Assembly (NCBI RefSeq): GCF_000321225.1
Contig: NW_004450397.1
Location: 1,757,875-1,821,874 of the forward strand
Direction: 5' to 3'
DNA: 64,000 nucleotides
DNA from: Odobenus rosmarus divergens
Lineage: Eukaryota; Chordata; Mammalia; Carnivora; Odobenidae
Part shown: piece by piece, positions 33,920-46,895 of the stretch
How positions within the stretch are numbered: position 1 is the first letter of the stretch
How the letters are laid out: each line of letters opens with the position of its first letter
The notes under the pieces: model-generated
Seen by the model: the letters and a program-made list of their open reading frames with translations, nothing else
The model's database searches: none
What the model was told of the DNA's origin: nothing
Program-made: the position numbers and the translations under genes

Positions 33920-36900
33920 AACTTTCCAAATTTTAAGAGGTCCAGCCACTAACCATTTCTCTAGATCTTATTGCAAGTCTTCCAATCTTATTCTTTCTGT
34001 AAATCCCTAACCAGTCAGCCAAACTGATAGCCACTATTTATAAGTAAGTATAGATCCATTCCCCATGCCCCATTTCTCCTTCCAGATAATGACCAGATGA
34101 CCAGATATACTGCCTAAATTTCTGTTCATTGGAAGGTTTTCCATTCACCATTGTCTTTCAGAGCCTCCCTTGGCGGAACTATATTCAGTGACTGTCCACT
34201 GGTACCTGGGATGGCATGTTGTGAAAGCCCATCTAGAAACCAGGCTATTTTTTTTTTTCTTTCTCTGTTATCTGTTCATGATGAACTCCCCACAAGGCCA
34301 TAGGTATAGTAGGACATGTGGCGTTAAAATAGGAATAGAAGTTTGGAATTCTAAGCTACTTGCTCATGCAATTTACTTGTGCTTTTCTGATGTGCTCAAG
34401 CACAATTTCAATTATAATTATTCCTTTTTAAGAATAACTGCTTTTTGCATGTCCAGAATCATGGCTTTTAGGACAGATGGCATTCCTGGTTCATAAACAA
34501 TACACGTCATATAGTCGCTTTGTATTATAAGTCCTCATTCTCTACAAGAGCTCAGGAGCATACTCAGAGCTGACTCCTAAAAGGAGAATATGTAGGAATA
34601 GTTATCAAAGGAGATGGGCATGGCTATTCTCTAGAAGTCTAGAGGTTATTACTGGAGCTTATAATCGGCTATAGAATCCTTATTTCCCACAGATAGTTTG
34701 AACACTGTTGGATCTATTGGGCTGTAAGACCCAAGAGGCAAATCTGATGTCTTATAACATGCTCTGGACCTATTGCAAAACTTTTCTTGATCCAAATATC
34801 ATTTAAACTATGTTCTTTCTTCATGATGGAGGATACAACATGTAGCAACTTTTTATTTAGAATTATTATCTCGACACGCTCTAGACATCAGGATTTTCTT
34901 AGTGTTTATTTCTTCTCTGGCACAATGTATCTTTTTAAGACATCTGGGATACTTACCACTTTCTGCTTACCAGACCCACTTAGGGTGATTTCAGTAATAT
35001 AGTGGAATGTAAAGGTGATTAGGATTAATATTTTGATAGAAAGCAAAGTTTACGTGAGCCTGAGGCAGAGGAGTTGAGTTGTACCACTGTTTCTGCCATG
35101 TAAGGGCAACTTGTTTTTTTTTTTTTATCTTTACTGATCTTTTGATCTGTTCTGACCCTACTTTCTTTTCTGATAGGACAAAAAAGAACCCATCTTCAGA
35201 TCAGTGGGGACACACTGTGTGCCTGAGGACATGTTAATCTGCTCTTGCAAAGATACCACATAAAGCAGAACAGCTGCAATTGAGATTTAGGCTACAGTTT
35301 GGTTGAGTTTGCAGTAGTAGTCTCATGTCATCTTCTAGGATATCTGTTTCTGTTTTGTTTATTTAAGTTTAACTAGGAACAGCATCTGATTGTTTTTATT
35401 GTGATAAAATATACAAAATGTAAAATTTACCATTTTAAGTGTATGGTTTAGTGGAATTAAGTACATTAAGTACATTTTACTTGGTGTTTTCCACTGTAGT
35501 ACTTCTTATTCCACAGGTCAAGAACTAATGTGAGAGTTCATCAAACTATCAAGTATGTCCTTTTCAATTACTTATTTGGAGACTAGGGAAATGACCACAA
35601 GATGGGTTCAGGAATCCCATCTCACTGTGAGCCAGACCTAGACCAATACTCTGTTTATTATCTGGTTGCCATATTCCTCAACTCTTCTCATGAGGGGCAT
35701 CATAACACCACAAGTCCCTGAGTATCAATACCATGCTAGAACCTATGTCAGTGGTCTCAAAATGTTTGGGTATTCCTTCTTCCCTAGTGTATAGTTACCT
35801 GAGTAAATGATTATATATACTTGCCATGGTGTTGTGTTGCAGGATACTTCTTCCTGGAGACCTGGCCACTTCTTCAGTCAGTAGGTTCAGTGTCTGAAAA
35901 ACCGGCTAAGGTCTGGAAACCAGGCAAGAGATTGTGACTTTTTATGGAGTGGCTGCCCTTAGCATCCTAATAATTCATTGTTGATTTCATCTGGTTATAC
36001 AGATTGGAATTACCCTCGTTGGCTTCCCATCTTTCTGGCCTTTGAGGTATTATGTTATATTAACTATCTCCCTAGTTCTCTGTGGATTAGGCTCTCCTGA
36101 CAGCTACTCTGCACTTTTTCATAATTGTGCCTACCGTGCTTTTGACCTATGAGTGCTCCCTCCTGGGCTCTCTTCATCAGGCTCCTATCATCCCTGTTGC
36201 TTTAAAGGAGCATCATTCTCTAATAATATCTACCATCTTCTAGAGGAGAGCCACAACTGAACTTCTCAGTAATGTTACTGCCCCTCTTACAGTTACAATC
36301 TTTAATGCTTTTGTAGTTGGTGTATCTTCTGGTCATTCTGTGGCTATCTCGTGGGCTTTTCAGCCTTGCATGGTATATCCACTCTCTCATGCTCACTTCT
36401 CTCTTTTGATCCTTCTTGTATTATTTGTCATGCATGGTAGTTTTGGCATGTCTACTTCATTTAGTTAGGCTGTCATTTTTTTCAGGGTTTGTAAGAGCTA
36501 TCCTAGCATCGTATTAACATGGGGGTCCTTGCCAGGATACTAATCCATAGGAGAATGCTTTACTATTAATAAACCCTCCCTTGTACAACTTTATGTTCTA
36601 CCTCCCTCCTTTCAAAGCCTCAGGGTCCAGACCTGCCATATTCTCTTGACACCCACAGGTGCATATTGGCTAGTTCCTGTAGTTCCTTTGGGTGTAGTTC
36701 TTTTTCTCTTTTAACAGAGGCAATACATCCCTGGCTAGATTTTATTGTGACTTAAATGGATTTCAATCAGTTAGCCAGAGAGGAAGTGGGGAATACATTG
36801 TAAGAGGAGCATGAGTTGTCTTGCAAGGCAGAGGATAAAATTGCCTTTGATCAAGGAGAGCGTACTAGCCTTTAACAGGGAGGAACAGGTTATTTTTGCA

Positions 36901-37990
36901 GGTCCAGAGAGCTCAGGGAAATCTGAAGACTCAAGATTTTCTAGTCTCAGATTTCTCTGTAGTAATATCTGCTATTTGTTTTTCCTCATGCTTTTCAACA
37001 AAATTATGCTGTTGCTATCAAAATAAAACTTCAAAAGAGAAAATTATTTCACAAGTACTGTAGATGGCTCAAATTAAATTGGGTTGTATTCTGAAACTCT
37101 TTTTTGGAACTCAGAATAAATTAATTTTCTCCATAAAATCTGTGTTATAATTACAGTTGGTTTTCCTAAAATGAATTTCCTAACTTATAATCTATTTTCA
37201 ATATAACTTCCTTGCTGATGATTTTCAAACATTCATATTACTATATTGTAGCTTTATAGCAATAATTTAGCTATCTATAGGAATTTACATTTTGAACTAT
37301 TACCATTACCTCAAAATTAACATGACTTAATTTACAAATCTCATCTTATTTCCCAAATAAGCTAATTTCTTCATTTTTGAAATGGCTTTTAATAGTGTCT
37401 GCATTTTACCAGTTCATTCCGTTCAAAATGATAGCATCATCTTTGATCCTGTCCTTCTGGTGTCTCCCACTCTCTCATTAGTGTTGATCTCACATTACTT
37501 GACAAGTTTTGAGTTTCTCTATGGGGATGGAGGTGGGGAGCAGAGAACTAGGAGTTAAATTCTTATTGCAAGGGGCCTAAGGAACTTATCCAGAAGTTTC
37601 ACTTGCAGAACAAATTTACTTAAGTTAAATGTTTATTTTGGTTGGATTTGGGGGATCTGATGGAGATTATGAGGGACTTCCTTTTAAAACCACCAATTTC
37701 ATTGCTTCTTTTTCCTTTTAATTTTCCTTCCCACTGTTCTAAAACTGGTCATCATGGACTACCTTAGCAGCCTTCTAGGCTGTCCTCCAGTAGTCCCCTC
37801 TGTGTGGCATTAAATATTTCTTTCTGAAACTTGCTGCTATATAATAGTCTTCTGTAGACAATTGTATTTTTTTTACTTCTCAAACTAGTTAAGTATGTGG
37901 CTTCCTGATATGCCATATTAATTACATTATATAGTTCTATAACATTATAAAATTCCTTCTATAAAATTGAGTTAATATGAGATTATATTT

Positions 37991-38098
37991 GGGGCACCTG
38001 GCTGGCTTAATCAGTGGAGCCTGTGACTCTTAATCTCGGGGTTGTGAGTTTGAGCCCCACGTTGGGTGTAAAGATTACTTAAAAATAAAACTTTTAAA
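37991..38098 (+). mobile_element. Short tRNA-Lys SINE, older subfamily without CT-rich middle
   Basis: This is a 108-bp element. GGGGCACCTGGCTGGCTTAATCAG leads into GACTCTTAATCTCGGGGTTG, GAGTTTGAGCCCCACGTTGGG and AAAGATTACTTAAAAATAAAAC. ATGAGATTATATTT is repeated at 37977-37990 and 38099-38112. It is much shorter than the roughly 190-bp copies elsewhere. Confidence 0.93.
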
Positions 38099-38699
38099 AT
38101 GAGATTATATTTTAAAGCTAATTCTTGTGGTTTAAACTATTTTTTTTTTAATTAAGGAAACAATTCGAGTCAATACTGGGAAAGCAATTTTCTCTTGTCT
38201 TTAAGGTAATCAGTGAGTTACTAAGATAGTCGATGGGTTATTTTTTGTAAAGATAACTATACATTATAACATAATTTCCTTCTATCTGTGAAATATATTT
38301 AACTCTAAAGGAATTAAGAGCAATTATACAATTAATTGGATACTTTGCAAACACATAAGTCACAGTTAGGAGAAAAATTATTACTTTATTGAGACTTTGA
38401 ATGGTTATTATACATGTGAAACTTTCAATGTGCCAATGTATTTATTAAAGAGGAGTAGAATAGAACAATTCCGTGTAGATTTTAATAGTTCTGAAAGGTA
38501 ATATTTATGTGTAGAATTTATTTTTCATTGTAGAGGGAAAAACAGTTATATGACATCCACTAAAGTTCAAATCTGTTGTTTTAATGACTCCCTGAAGCTT
38601 ACAAATACAATTTTTATATATTATAATTTTTATGTATTAAAAACTTACTACTTACCTTGTGTCTTGAACTATGTATTCAGTGATCATTCAGGAAAAATG

Positions 38700-38722
38700 A
38701 AAAACAAAACAAAACAAAAACA
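38700..38722. repeat. (AAAAC)n simple repeat
   Basis: AAAACAAAACAAAACAAAAAC run of about four units. Confidence 0.9.
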
Positions 38723-39574
38723 ATACCATTGAAAGTATTTCAAGAAAATGGGGAGTAAATTAAGAAAGATAAGGGATTGCTACCTTGCTCCTTCCATCTT
38801 TTTACTACCTGATTTAATGCTTATTCTCTTTTGGATTAGAGTACAGACATTCTTTTCTAAATGAAAAAACCCTATTTAGGTTATTATGCTTCTACATGAA
38901 ACAGATTTATATGTTTCTGCTGGAAACCCTGTTTCAAAGTATTATAAAGATATTATGAAAAAAGTAGATATTCTCCAGATGGATAAGAACAGAAGATATG
39001 TTCAAAGTTAAGAGAAATTCTTATTGTATTTTGCAAAATAGTCATATTATCTTCATATTTAAAGAAATTTAAAAATTTTATTGAAGGAGTAATTTAAAAA
39101 CCTTTGCTAAAATTATTTAGATTATTTACCCTGGCAACATCTGGTTAGCAACAATTATTTAGAGCTTATTATAAGGAAAATCTTTAGATAAAATTTGTGT
39201 TTCCATTAAAATAGCTTTTAATTGCAGTTAACATTTTGTTACCTTATTTTTTAATCATTTAATTTTATAAGTTTATTAATCAATAATACATGTTATATAA
39301 AAATAGCTTTTCACAACTTAGCTTACACTACCAATATACCTATTAACTACTTTCTCATAAGATATGGATGAGTTTTCATATTTTCCTATTTGTCTTCTTT
39401 TGCGTCTTCAGAAATAAGATCTATATATATCTTCTGTTAAGGGAGCAAAAAGATATTTTTTAGCCTTAATTTAGTACTTTCATAACTATCCTTGCATAAG
39501 TTAACTACTGTAATCCTTTTTCCTCAGCATGGCCTCTATTAACATAGTGTAGTATGTACTTTGGCAGAAATGTT

Positions 39575-39795
39575 TCAGATTATGAATTATTTTGAAGCCT
39601 AATCTGTATCTGAAATTTAGGTCTACCACTACATTACTTGTACAAACCTGGGCAAATTACTTAACTTCTGTGCTTCCATCTCTGTAAACTGGGAAGAATT
39701 CTATGTGCATCAAAGGGTTTTTGTCATGATGCAATAAAATAATATGTGTAAAATATACCTAGCACAGTACCTATTATAGAATTGATACTTATTAA
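39575..39795 (+). repeat. MIR SINE (sense)
   Basis: CCTGGGCAAATTACTTAACTTC, CCATCTCTGTAAACTGGGAAG and CTAGCACAGTACCTATTATAG follow the MIR core order. Confidence 0.8.
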
Positions 39796-41259
39796 AAATA
39801 TAGTGTTTTAGTAGAAAAGATTATTTACCAAAGATAAATAATAATTAATTGTTAATACTATTTTATTCTTTTATGTTAAATATGATATTGGTAGCACTGA
39901 ATAGAAGTCTGTCAAAGACTTCTAAATTCATTCCTTTTAAGCATTTTTCTCACTTCATTATAAAATGACTAGAATAATTTTGCAGTGACTTTCTATGATT
40001 GCCATTGTGGTTTCCCTAATTCAGTTTATATACAGAGATATAGAAATTTGAGCATGATGATGCTAATCCTGATGTTCTATTGTTTGCTTGTTTCCTGTTA
40101 CATATTTGAAAGTGCTGGTATAGCCATAAAGATTATACACAACTCTCAACTTCTTTAGGGGCTATTCTATATTTTGGTTCACTTAATTAAAAAATGATCT
40201 TTGTCATGACATCCACCAATGATTATAGAAAATAGATTATAGTTTATTAAATATAATGACAAAATGTGAAAAGGAGAGATAGGGTTACTTTAGCTCTGAT
40301 ATGACGGTGTGTGTCATCTTGTGTTATGCCACCCTGGGCATGCTAATGGTGCACTTCAAGAGCAGTTAGACACAATTACAAGCAGATACCTGGTATTAAT
40401 TAGAGTGAGTCTAGTTGCATTTTGTATAGTATTCTTGAATATTGCTATACAGTAGTCATTATTTTTTGCCTAAGCATCATTTTGACTCCAGCATTAATCA
40501 AGGATCTGGTTGACATTTTGCTAGTAATTGTGAATCTTACATTAGGATGTTAAATCAGTCTATTAGACATAAAGTTGCTAAAAAAGGAAATCAGTTTTTC
40601 ATTTTCTTTAGAGTTTAAAAATGTGGAAGGTATTAAAAAATCTATAACCATGTGCAAATGGGAATTTTAATGCCTATAATTTGATAATGTTGAATGTCTT
40701 CAACAGTTGAAATAATTCATTAAAAATCCCTGAGGAAATATATTAATCAAAATATTTATTCATAATACCATGCCATGTTGAATACATAAGGATTAAGACA
40801 ACTTGTTTATAATTCTGAGTAGAAAATCAAATAAATAGAAATACTTACATTATTACACTAAATATGTTCTGTTTACATAAAAAGAAATAAATGTGAATCA
40901 GAATAAAAACAATTAAGAAATACTAATTATTCTCAGGTTTTAAACTATACTATTTATTTTGAATTATGCATAAACATGGATCATTTAGAAAATACAAAAT
41001 GAGATTACAATGAAAACATGCTCAGGATTTTACATTTTGAAAACTTCAGTCAATATCTGTATTATCTATATTTAAAAGTAACACTTTATGAAAAATTGTG
41101 AATTTGTGGATTAAGTATACCACAATTTTTAAGTAATATTTAATTTAAATCTATTATATGTATATTTGCTTATAAATATGTATTATTATATATTTATATA
41201 TAATATATGTAACTATATATTAAAATATATAAATAACATAAATGTAAGATTCTTCCATG

Positions 41260-42150
41260 TTGCCATATGTAGCTGTATTTCATGCCACAATATTTACTTT
41301 TCTGTCCTGTTATTAACACATATTCAGTTTGTTTCCAAAATCTTGCTCTAATAAACAATGCTTCCATGAATATTCTTGTATATCTCCAAATGCACGTATG
41401 CAAAATTTTATGTAGTATACTAATATAGGAGTGGAATTGCTGTGTTATTGGGGATGAGGATTTTACTGTATAGTATCATATTCTTTTCCAAATTAGTTGA
41501 ACAAGTTAACAAACCCACACACAGAGTTTCTATTACTCTTTCCTTTCCAGCACTTGGTATTGCTAATGTTCTTAATTTTTGTCAATCTAAATAGTAAAAT
41601 ATGTTACCTATTGAGTCTTAATTTTTCTGATTAATAGTTAAATTGAACATGTTCTCTTTTATTTATGGGTTATTCGTATGTTAGCTTCTGTGAAATGTCA
41701 TTTCATAACTTCTGACTTTTTCAATTAGGTTATTGGTCTTTTTAAGTATATTTGCAATATTTCTTAGATAATAATTCCTTGATCGATCATACGAATGCAG
41801 GTATCTTGTCCCAGATGATGACTTATATTTATTTCTTCATAGTGCCTTTTAATCAATAGTTCTTCATTTTGTCATGCTTTATATCTTAAATATATACAAT
41901 TTTATTTAAGAAAACACAAAAAGTTCTTTATTTTAATATAGTCAAATTTATTAATACTTTCTTTTATGGAAGACTTATTGACAGTGCTTAAGAGATTCTT
42001 TCCTATCCCAAGGTCAAAATGCTGTGCCTGTATGTTTTCTTTTATTTGCATATTATTTATTTTTCCCTTTACCAAATATTTCAGTGCATATTTCTAAACA
42101 CATAGACCCTCTATTTCACTAACACAATATAATTATTTAAATCAAGAAAT
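41260..42150 (-). mobile_element. Ancient L1M 3' half, antisense
   Basis: TTGCCATATGTAGCTGTATTTC, ATAGGAGTGGAATTGCTGTG, GCACTTGGTATTGCTAATG and TAGTCAAATTTATTAATACTTTC follow the antisense order of old L1M ORF2 C-terminus. The copy is highly diverged. Confidence 0.65.
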
Positions 42151-42159
42151 CAATATTGA

Positions 42160-42358
42160 GGGGTGCCTGGGTGATGCAGTCATTTAAGCACTGGACTCTT
42201 GGTTTTGGCTCAGGTTGTGATCTCATGGTTGTGAAATAGAGCCCTTCTTCGGGTTCAGGCTCCACACTCAGCGTGGAGTCTGCTTGAGATTCTATCTCCC
42301 TGTCCCTCTGCCCCTCCCACTCATGTTCTCTCTCTAAAGTAAATAAATAAATCTATAA
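42160..42358 (+). mobile_element. CAN-SINE, diverged
   Basis: The copy runs from GGGGTGCCTGGGTGATGCAG to the AAATAAATAAATC tail. Imperfect flanks AAATCAATATT (42147-42157) and AAATCAAAATT lie either side. Confidence 0.93.
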
Positions 42359-42429
42359 AAAATCAAAATTTAAACAATACTATTAATCTACAGAATTTAT
42401 TTAAATTTTACTGTGTTCCACTAATATCT

Positions 42430-42885
42430 CTGTAATTTTTTTAGACTAACCTTTTTATTTTGAGATAGTTGTAGAATCATGTGTACTTGTAAGAAATAAT
42501 AAAGAGATCTTGTGCACTCTTTGTTTTCTTCCAGTGGTAACATCTTTAAAAACAAAATACAATATCACAATCTGGATATTGACATTGATACAATCAAAAT
42601 ATGGGACAATTCTGCCACCACAAGGTTTCCTGGTGTTGCCCTTTTATAATCATACTTGTTTCCCTCCACCTTAGTCCCTCTAATTCCCAACCCTAGACAA
42701 CCGCTAATCTGTTCTCCTTCTTTATACTTTTGTCATTTCAAGGTTGTTATTTAAATGTAATCATGTGGCATTTAATTTTGGGGGGTTGACTTTTACACTC
42801 AGCATAATTCCCTTGAGATTCATCCAAGCTGTTGTATAGATCAATGATTTTTCCTTTCTTTATTGCTGAGTAGTTGCTAATTCTT
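42430..42885 (-). mobile_element. L1MB-like 3'UTR, antisense
   Basis: TTTTGAGATAGTTGTAGAATC, CAATATCACAATCTGGATATTG, CCACCACAAGGTTTCCTGG and AGCATAATTCCCTTGAGATTC match the antisense 3' end of old L1MA/MB copies. Confidence 0.75.
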
Positions 42886-42923
42886 TTAAAAATATTTGGC
42901 AGAATTCTCTAATGAAACCATCT

Positions 42924-43138
42924 GGGGGCGCCTGGGTGGCTCAGTCAGTTAAGCCTCCCACTCTTGATTTTGGCTCAGGTTCTGGATCTCAGGGTGGTGA
43001 GATGGAGCCCTGCATGGGGCTCTGAGCTCAGTGTAGAGCCTGTTTGTCCCTCTCCTTCTGTCCTCCCTCTGCTCGTACTCTCTCTCCCTCCCTCTTTCTC
43101 TCTCAAGTAAGTAAAATATTTAAAAACCTTTAAAAAAA
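42924..43138 (+). mobile_element. CAN-SINE with 10-bp target duplication, in L1M
   Basis: The copy starts GGGGGCGCCTGGGTGGCTCAG. GAAACCATCT occurs at 42914-42923 and 43139-43148. Confidence 0.95.
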
Positions 43139-43769
43139 GAAACCATCTAGTCTTGAGGATTTCTTTTAATTATAAATTCAATTTCTTTAATAGTTTTAGG
43201 ACCTCAGATTATTTAATTTTAATTGAATTTTGGTAGTTTGTGTTTTTCGAGGAATTGGTCCTTTCTAAATTGATAAATTTATACTCTGCATAAAGTTCTT
43301 TATAGTATTCCCTTATTATACTTTTAATGACTACAGAATCTGTAGTGCTATTCTCTGTTCCATTCTTGATATTGGTTATTTCTGTCTTCTCCCTTTTCAT
43401 TTTTGTCAATCTTGGTAGATAGAGTTTTATCAATTTTACTAACTTCTTTAAAAAACTAACTTTTTATTTCATGATTTTCTGAATTATTTTCCTATATTCA
43501 ATTTTATTGATTTCTGCTATCATCTTTATTATTTCCTTTATTCTTCTTCTATCTTTGAGTTTCTTAATGCTCTTCTTTTTCTGCTTTCTTGAGGTAAAAA
43601 CTTAGATTAGTGATTCAAGACATTTCTTCTTCTGTAATGTAAGCATATAGTGCTATAAATTTCCCTCTCAGCCTGCCTTAGCTGCCTCTCACATATTTTA
43701 GTATGTTGCACTTTCATTTTCATTCAGTTCTATATATATATTTTTATGAGACTTTTTTCTTGTGTTACT

Positions 43770-43985
43770 TATTTATTTTTTTTACAGGTTAAATATTTTA
43801 TTTTTTATTTTATTATGTTATGTTAATCACCATACATTACATCATTAGTTTTTGATGTAGTGTTCCATGATTCATTGTTTGCGTATAACACCCAGTGCTC
43901 CATGCAGTACGTGCCCTCTTTAATACCCATCACCAGGCTAACCCATCCTCCCATCCAACTCCCCTCTAGAACCCTCAGTTTGTTT
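43770..43985 (-). mobile_element. L1 3'UTR, severely 5'-truncated, inserted in L1M
   Basis: An AT-rich tail is followed by ATACATTACATCATTAG, TAACACCCAGTGCTCCATGC and ACCCTCAGTTTG. The remnant is about 215 bp, antisense, and nearly the same terminus as those at 8962 and 22741. Confidence 0.85.
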
Positions 43986-45039
43986 TTTTTATTTCATTTG
44001 AGACTTCCTCTTAAACCCATGGATTATTTAGAAGTGTGTTGTATAATTTCTATGCATTTAAGAGATTTTCCTTTTGTCTTTTTGCTATTGATTTCTGGTT
44101 TGAATTGATCATGATCAGAGAACATACTACCTTTTTTTGCTAGGTTGGGATTTTGACCTGTATCATCTTCTTTTCTCTGGGTGGGAAGTAATAAAATATC
44201 CTGCTGCTATACTCTTTATCCAATCCTGGCATCTCTAACCATTTATCTCCTTATTTCTACTCTTCAGAGTTCCACTTTTGTTGTCTTGGATTATTTCAGG
44301 GTTTATAGTTGTACTTTGCAGGGAAAAATAGGAAGAGAGATGAATCTATACTTTCTAGTTTGGACTGGACATCTCTTCATAAAATTTTGCTTCCTAATTT
44401 AAAATATTTAATTACCTTGAAATCAGTTTTTTAAAAATGTGGAATGAAGTAGGAATCTAATTTTTTTTGGTTTCATTAAGATAATTGTTTGTCCTAGCAC
44501 AATTTATCATATGTTTCCCCCCCACCCCGTGGTCTGCAGTATCAACTCTGTCATTTAACTAGTTTCTGTGGGTTTCTAGATATATGTGGCTTTGTTTTCT
44601 ATTATGTTTCATTGTTTACTCCTGTGGAAGTACCATACTTTTTAATTATTGTACTTTTTAATAAGTTTAAATATATCTTAGAGCAGTTTTCTCAACCTTA
44701 TTTATGTTCTTCAGAAGCATTTTAGTTATTCTATAATTCCCTGTACATTTTAAAATAGATTTGTCAAATTCCTAAAAAAATTTTGAGGGACTTTTGTTGA
44801 AATAACTTAGGTTTTATAGATCAAAGTAATGATAATTAGCATCTTTATGGTACTGAGTGTTTTGATGCATGAATAAACATGGTTTATCTCCCCATATATT
44901 TAGATTTTCTTTAATATCTTTCAATAACATTTTTATACTTTCTTCAGATCTTATACATATTTTTGTTAAATGTAATTCCAAGTGCCTTATAATTTTTTGC
45001 TACTATAAATGATATTTACAAGTAGTTAAAATAAATAAC

Positions 45040-45330
45040 CTGTCCCTTTGTCGGCTTTGAGGCCTCCTTCAACAGAAATCAAGAAGGAGCCTCTGAGCTC
45101 AGTGCAAGATCAACATTCTGTCCGACTCCACGCCTCCTCTATCAGCAGGAGTGGAGAGGGAACTCTCAAACTTGGAGTAAGAACACACCTCTGCAGGACA
45201 CCATTGACAGGAGACAACAGAGTGCCCAAGTACACAGAATAAGATCGCCCATCTACAGGATATGTTTCTGTCAGAAGGAGCCAAATGGGAGATTCTGAAC
45301 AACACATGTTCCTGGCCTGCTCATCCTTAA
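45040..45330. other. Unidentified GC-richer island
   Basis: This block (CCTCTGAGCTCAGTGCAAG ... GAGCCAAATGGGAGATTC) is markedly richer in G and C than the AT-rich L1M sequence before it. It has short open frames on both strands (64-79 codons), which I do not think are coding. I recognise no repeat family, splice-flanked exon or SPAG16 sequence. A retroposed fragment or an unfamiliar LTR piece are the leading ideas. Confidence 0.35.
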
Positions 45331-45825
45331 TCCTGTCTTTCTTTAACACTCATACCTTGTATCTGTGTTCTTTTTAGTGTTTATAAGGAGTTCAGGACTC
45401 CCAGTTCATCTGCTCCAGAATTATGATTTTCCTAAATTTCTTTATATCACTTTTTCTGACCCAATCTCTCCTTATTTCTCCTGACTCCTGAAACTTTTTC
45501 TCTGTACTGTTTACAACTCAAGATTACTGGTCATCAAAATCCTCTGTATTTTTAACTTCTACTGTGAATGTTACCTTCCCCTTCTGTGATAATGGAAATC
45601 TAGAGTTTCCCTAGTTACAGTTTCTCCTGCAGCCGGTGGGTACTAGTAAATATTTAACAATCAGCTCTTTGGAAGAAGAAACAAACAAACAAAACCCTTA
45701 ATTTGTTGTTTTTTCTAGTTTCTGTACTATAAATACATCAAAGTCGTTCATCTCCCATCATAATTTGCCAAATGTGGAGTTGGAAATTGATGTCCACAGT
45801 CAGCAATTATAAGCCAGTGTGAGCT

Positions 45826-46033
45826 AGGGATGCCTGGGTGGGCAGTTGGTTAAGTGTCTGACTCTTGGTTTGGGCTCAGGTCATGATCTCAGGGTCCTGG
45901 AATCGAGCCCCACAACAGGCTCCACACACAGCAGGAGTCTGCTTGGGATTCTCTTTCTCCCTCTCCCTCTGCCCCTCCCTCTCATGTTCTCTCTCTCTGT
46001 GTCTCAGATGAATAAATAAATCTTTAAAGAAAA
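45826..46033 (+). mobile_element. CAN-SINE with diverged 17-bp target duplication
   Basis: The copy is GGATGCCTGGGTGGGCAGTTG onward with a GAATAAATAAATC tail. ATAAGCCAGTGTGAGCT (45809-45825) pairs with ATAAACCAGTATGAGCC (46034-46050). Confidence 0.94.
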
Positions 46034-46895
46034 ATAAACCAGTATGAGCCAACTCCAGCTCACCCTGTCCTGTAGCATTCTTAGGGGTAACTGTTTTCTC
46101 TCCACTCAACCATAACATTGGATGTGGAGTTGAGATAAATGTCCCCTGTGCTTCTCATTTCTGCTTTCAAGTCCCTTTCTCCTCTTTCCTTCATCAGTAC
46201 AATCTGCCTTGACTCTCGTATCATCAGATTATCCTACTCACTATAACTTTTAATACAGGCACTTCTCAGGTCATTTTTTTTTTTTTGGTAAATTAAAAAA
46301 AATCCCTCTGACATTGTCACTTTCTTAAAAATGATTTCTGCTATAACTTTTCATGATTTATAATTCCTCATGACTCTGGACTTTCAGTTCCTTGATAGCC
46401 TCTGCTTTAGTGATCCTATTCCATTCTCAGTCATTCACTTTCTGGTTATTTCCTAGGCCTTGCTATTGGAGATAGGTGCCATAATTTTTCATTTCTTTTG
46501 CTGTTTGAACCTCATCTCCCTAACTCCTGCATGTTGAGGTGTTCCAGAGCTCAGTGTTCTAGGGTTTCTTCTGTTTGCTGTCACCACTCCGTAGGCGATC
46601 TCATCCAGTCTCATGGTTTTATATTACCTATATGTTAACAACTCCTTAATTCACATCTTATATTGATATCTCTTTCTGAACTCTAGTTTTATATATCCAA
46701 CTCCATATTTGACACATGCAGTTAGATATCAATTCTCCACTAAAGTTCTGTCTTCTGGAGTTTTCTCCATCATAATTAGTGGAAATTCCATTCCTCTAAT
46801 TACTTAGCCAGAAAACTCTGGAGTTATCCATGAGTCATTTCTCTCTCACACACTTGACATCAGATATGAAAAGAAATTATTTTGGGTCTATCTTT

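Larger units (their letters stand above)
31111..36800 (-). mobile_element. Degraded ERV-like (ERVL/MaLR-type?) sequence, SINE-interrupted
   Basis: This is a long, moderately GC-richer non-coding stretch without L1 text, apart from 32695-32940. Blocks such as TCAGTGACTGTCCACTGG and CTGGGGAAATAACCAGGGG resemble antisense MaLR/ERVL internal sequence as I remember it. Related text recurs at 32340-32500, 35575-35870 and 4035-4300. No LTR ends and no open frame longer than about 108 codons were seen. Treat the family call as tentative. Confidence 0.35.
42886..45010 (-). mobile_element. Old L1M ORF2, antisense, interrupted
   Basis: Antisense ORF2 text includes AATGAAACCATCTGG before a SINE and GAATTGGTCCTTTCTAAATTG after it. 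The recognisable ORF2 text resumes after a young L1 3' end with GGATTATTTAGAAGTGTGTTG. A later block (44400-45010) has CCCCATATATTTAGATTTTC. The segment 44140-44380 is less certain. Confidence 0.65.

Noticed and set aside
36811..37026. A 71-codon frame with a Gly-Ser-Gly-Lys-like stretch
   Set aside because: It is isolated, has no splice context or neighbours, and sits at the edge of degraded repeat sequence. The P-loop-like word is probably chance.
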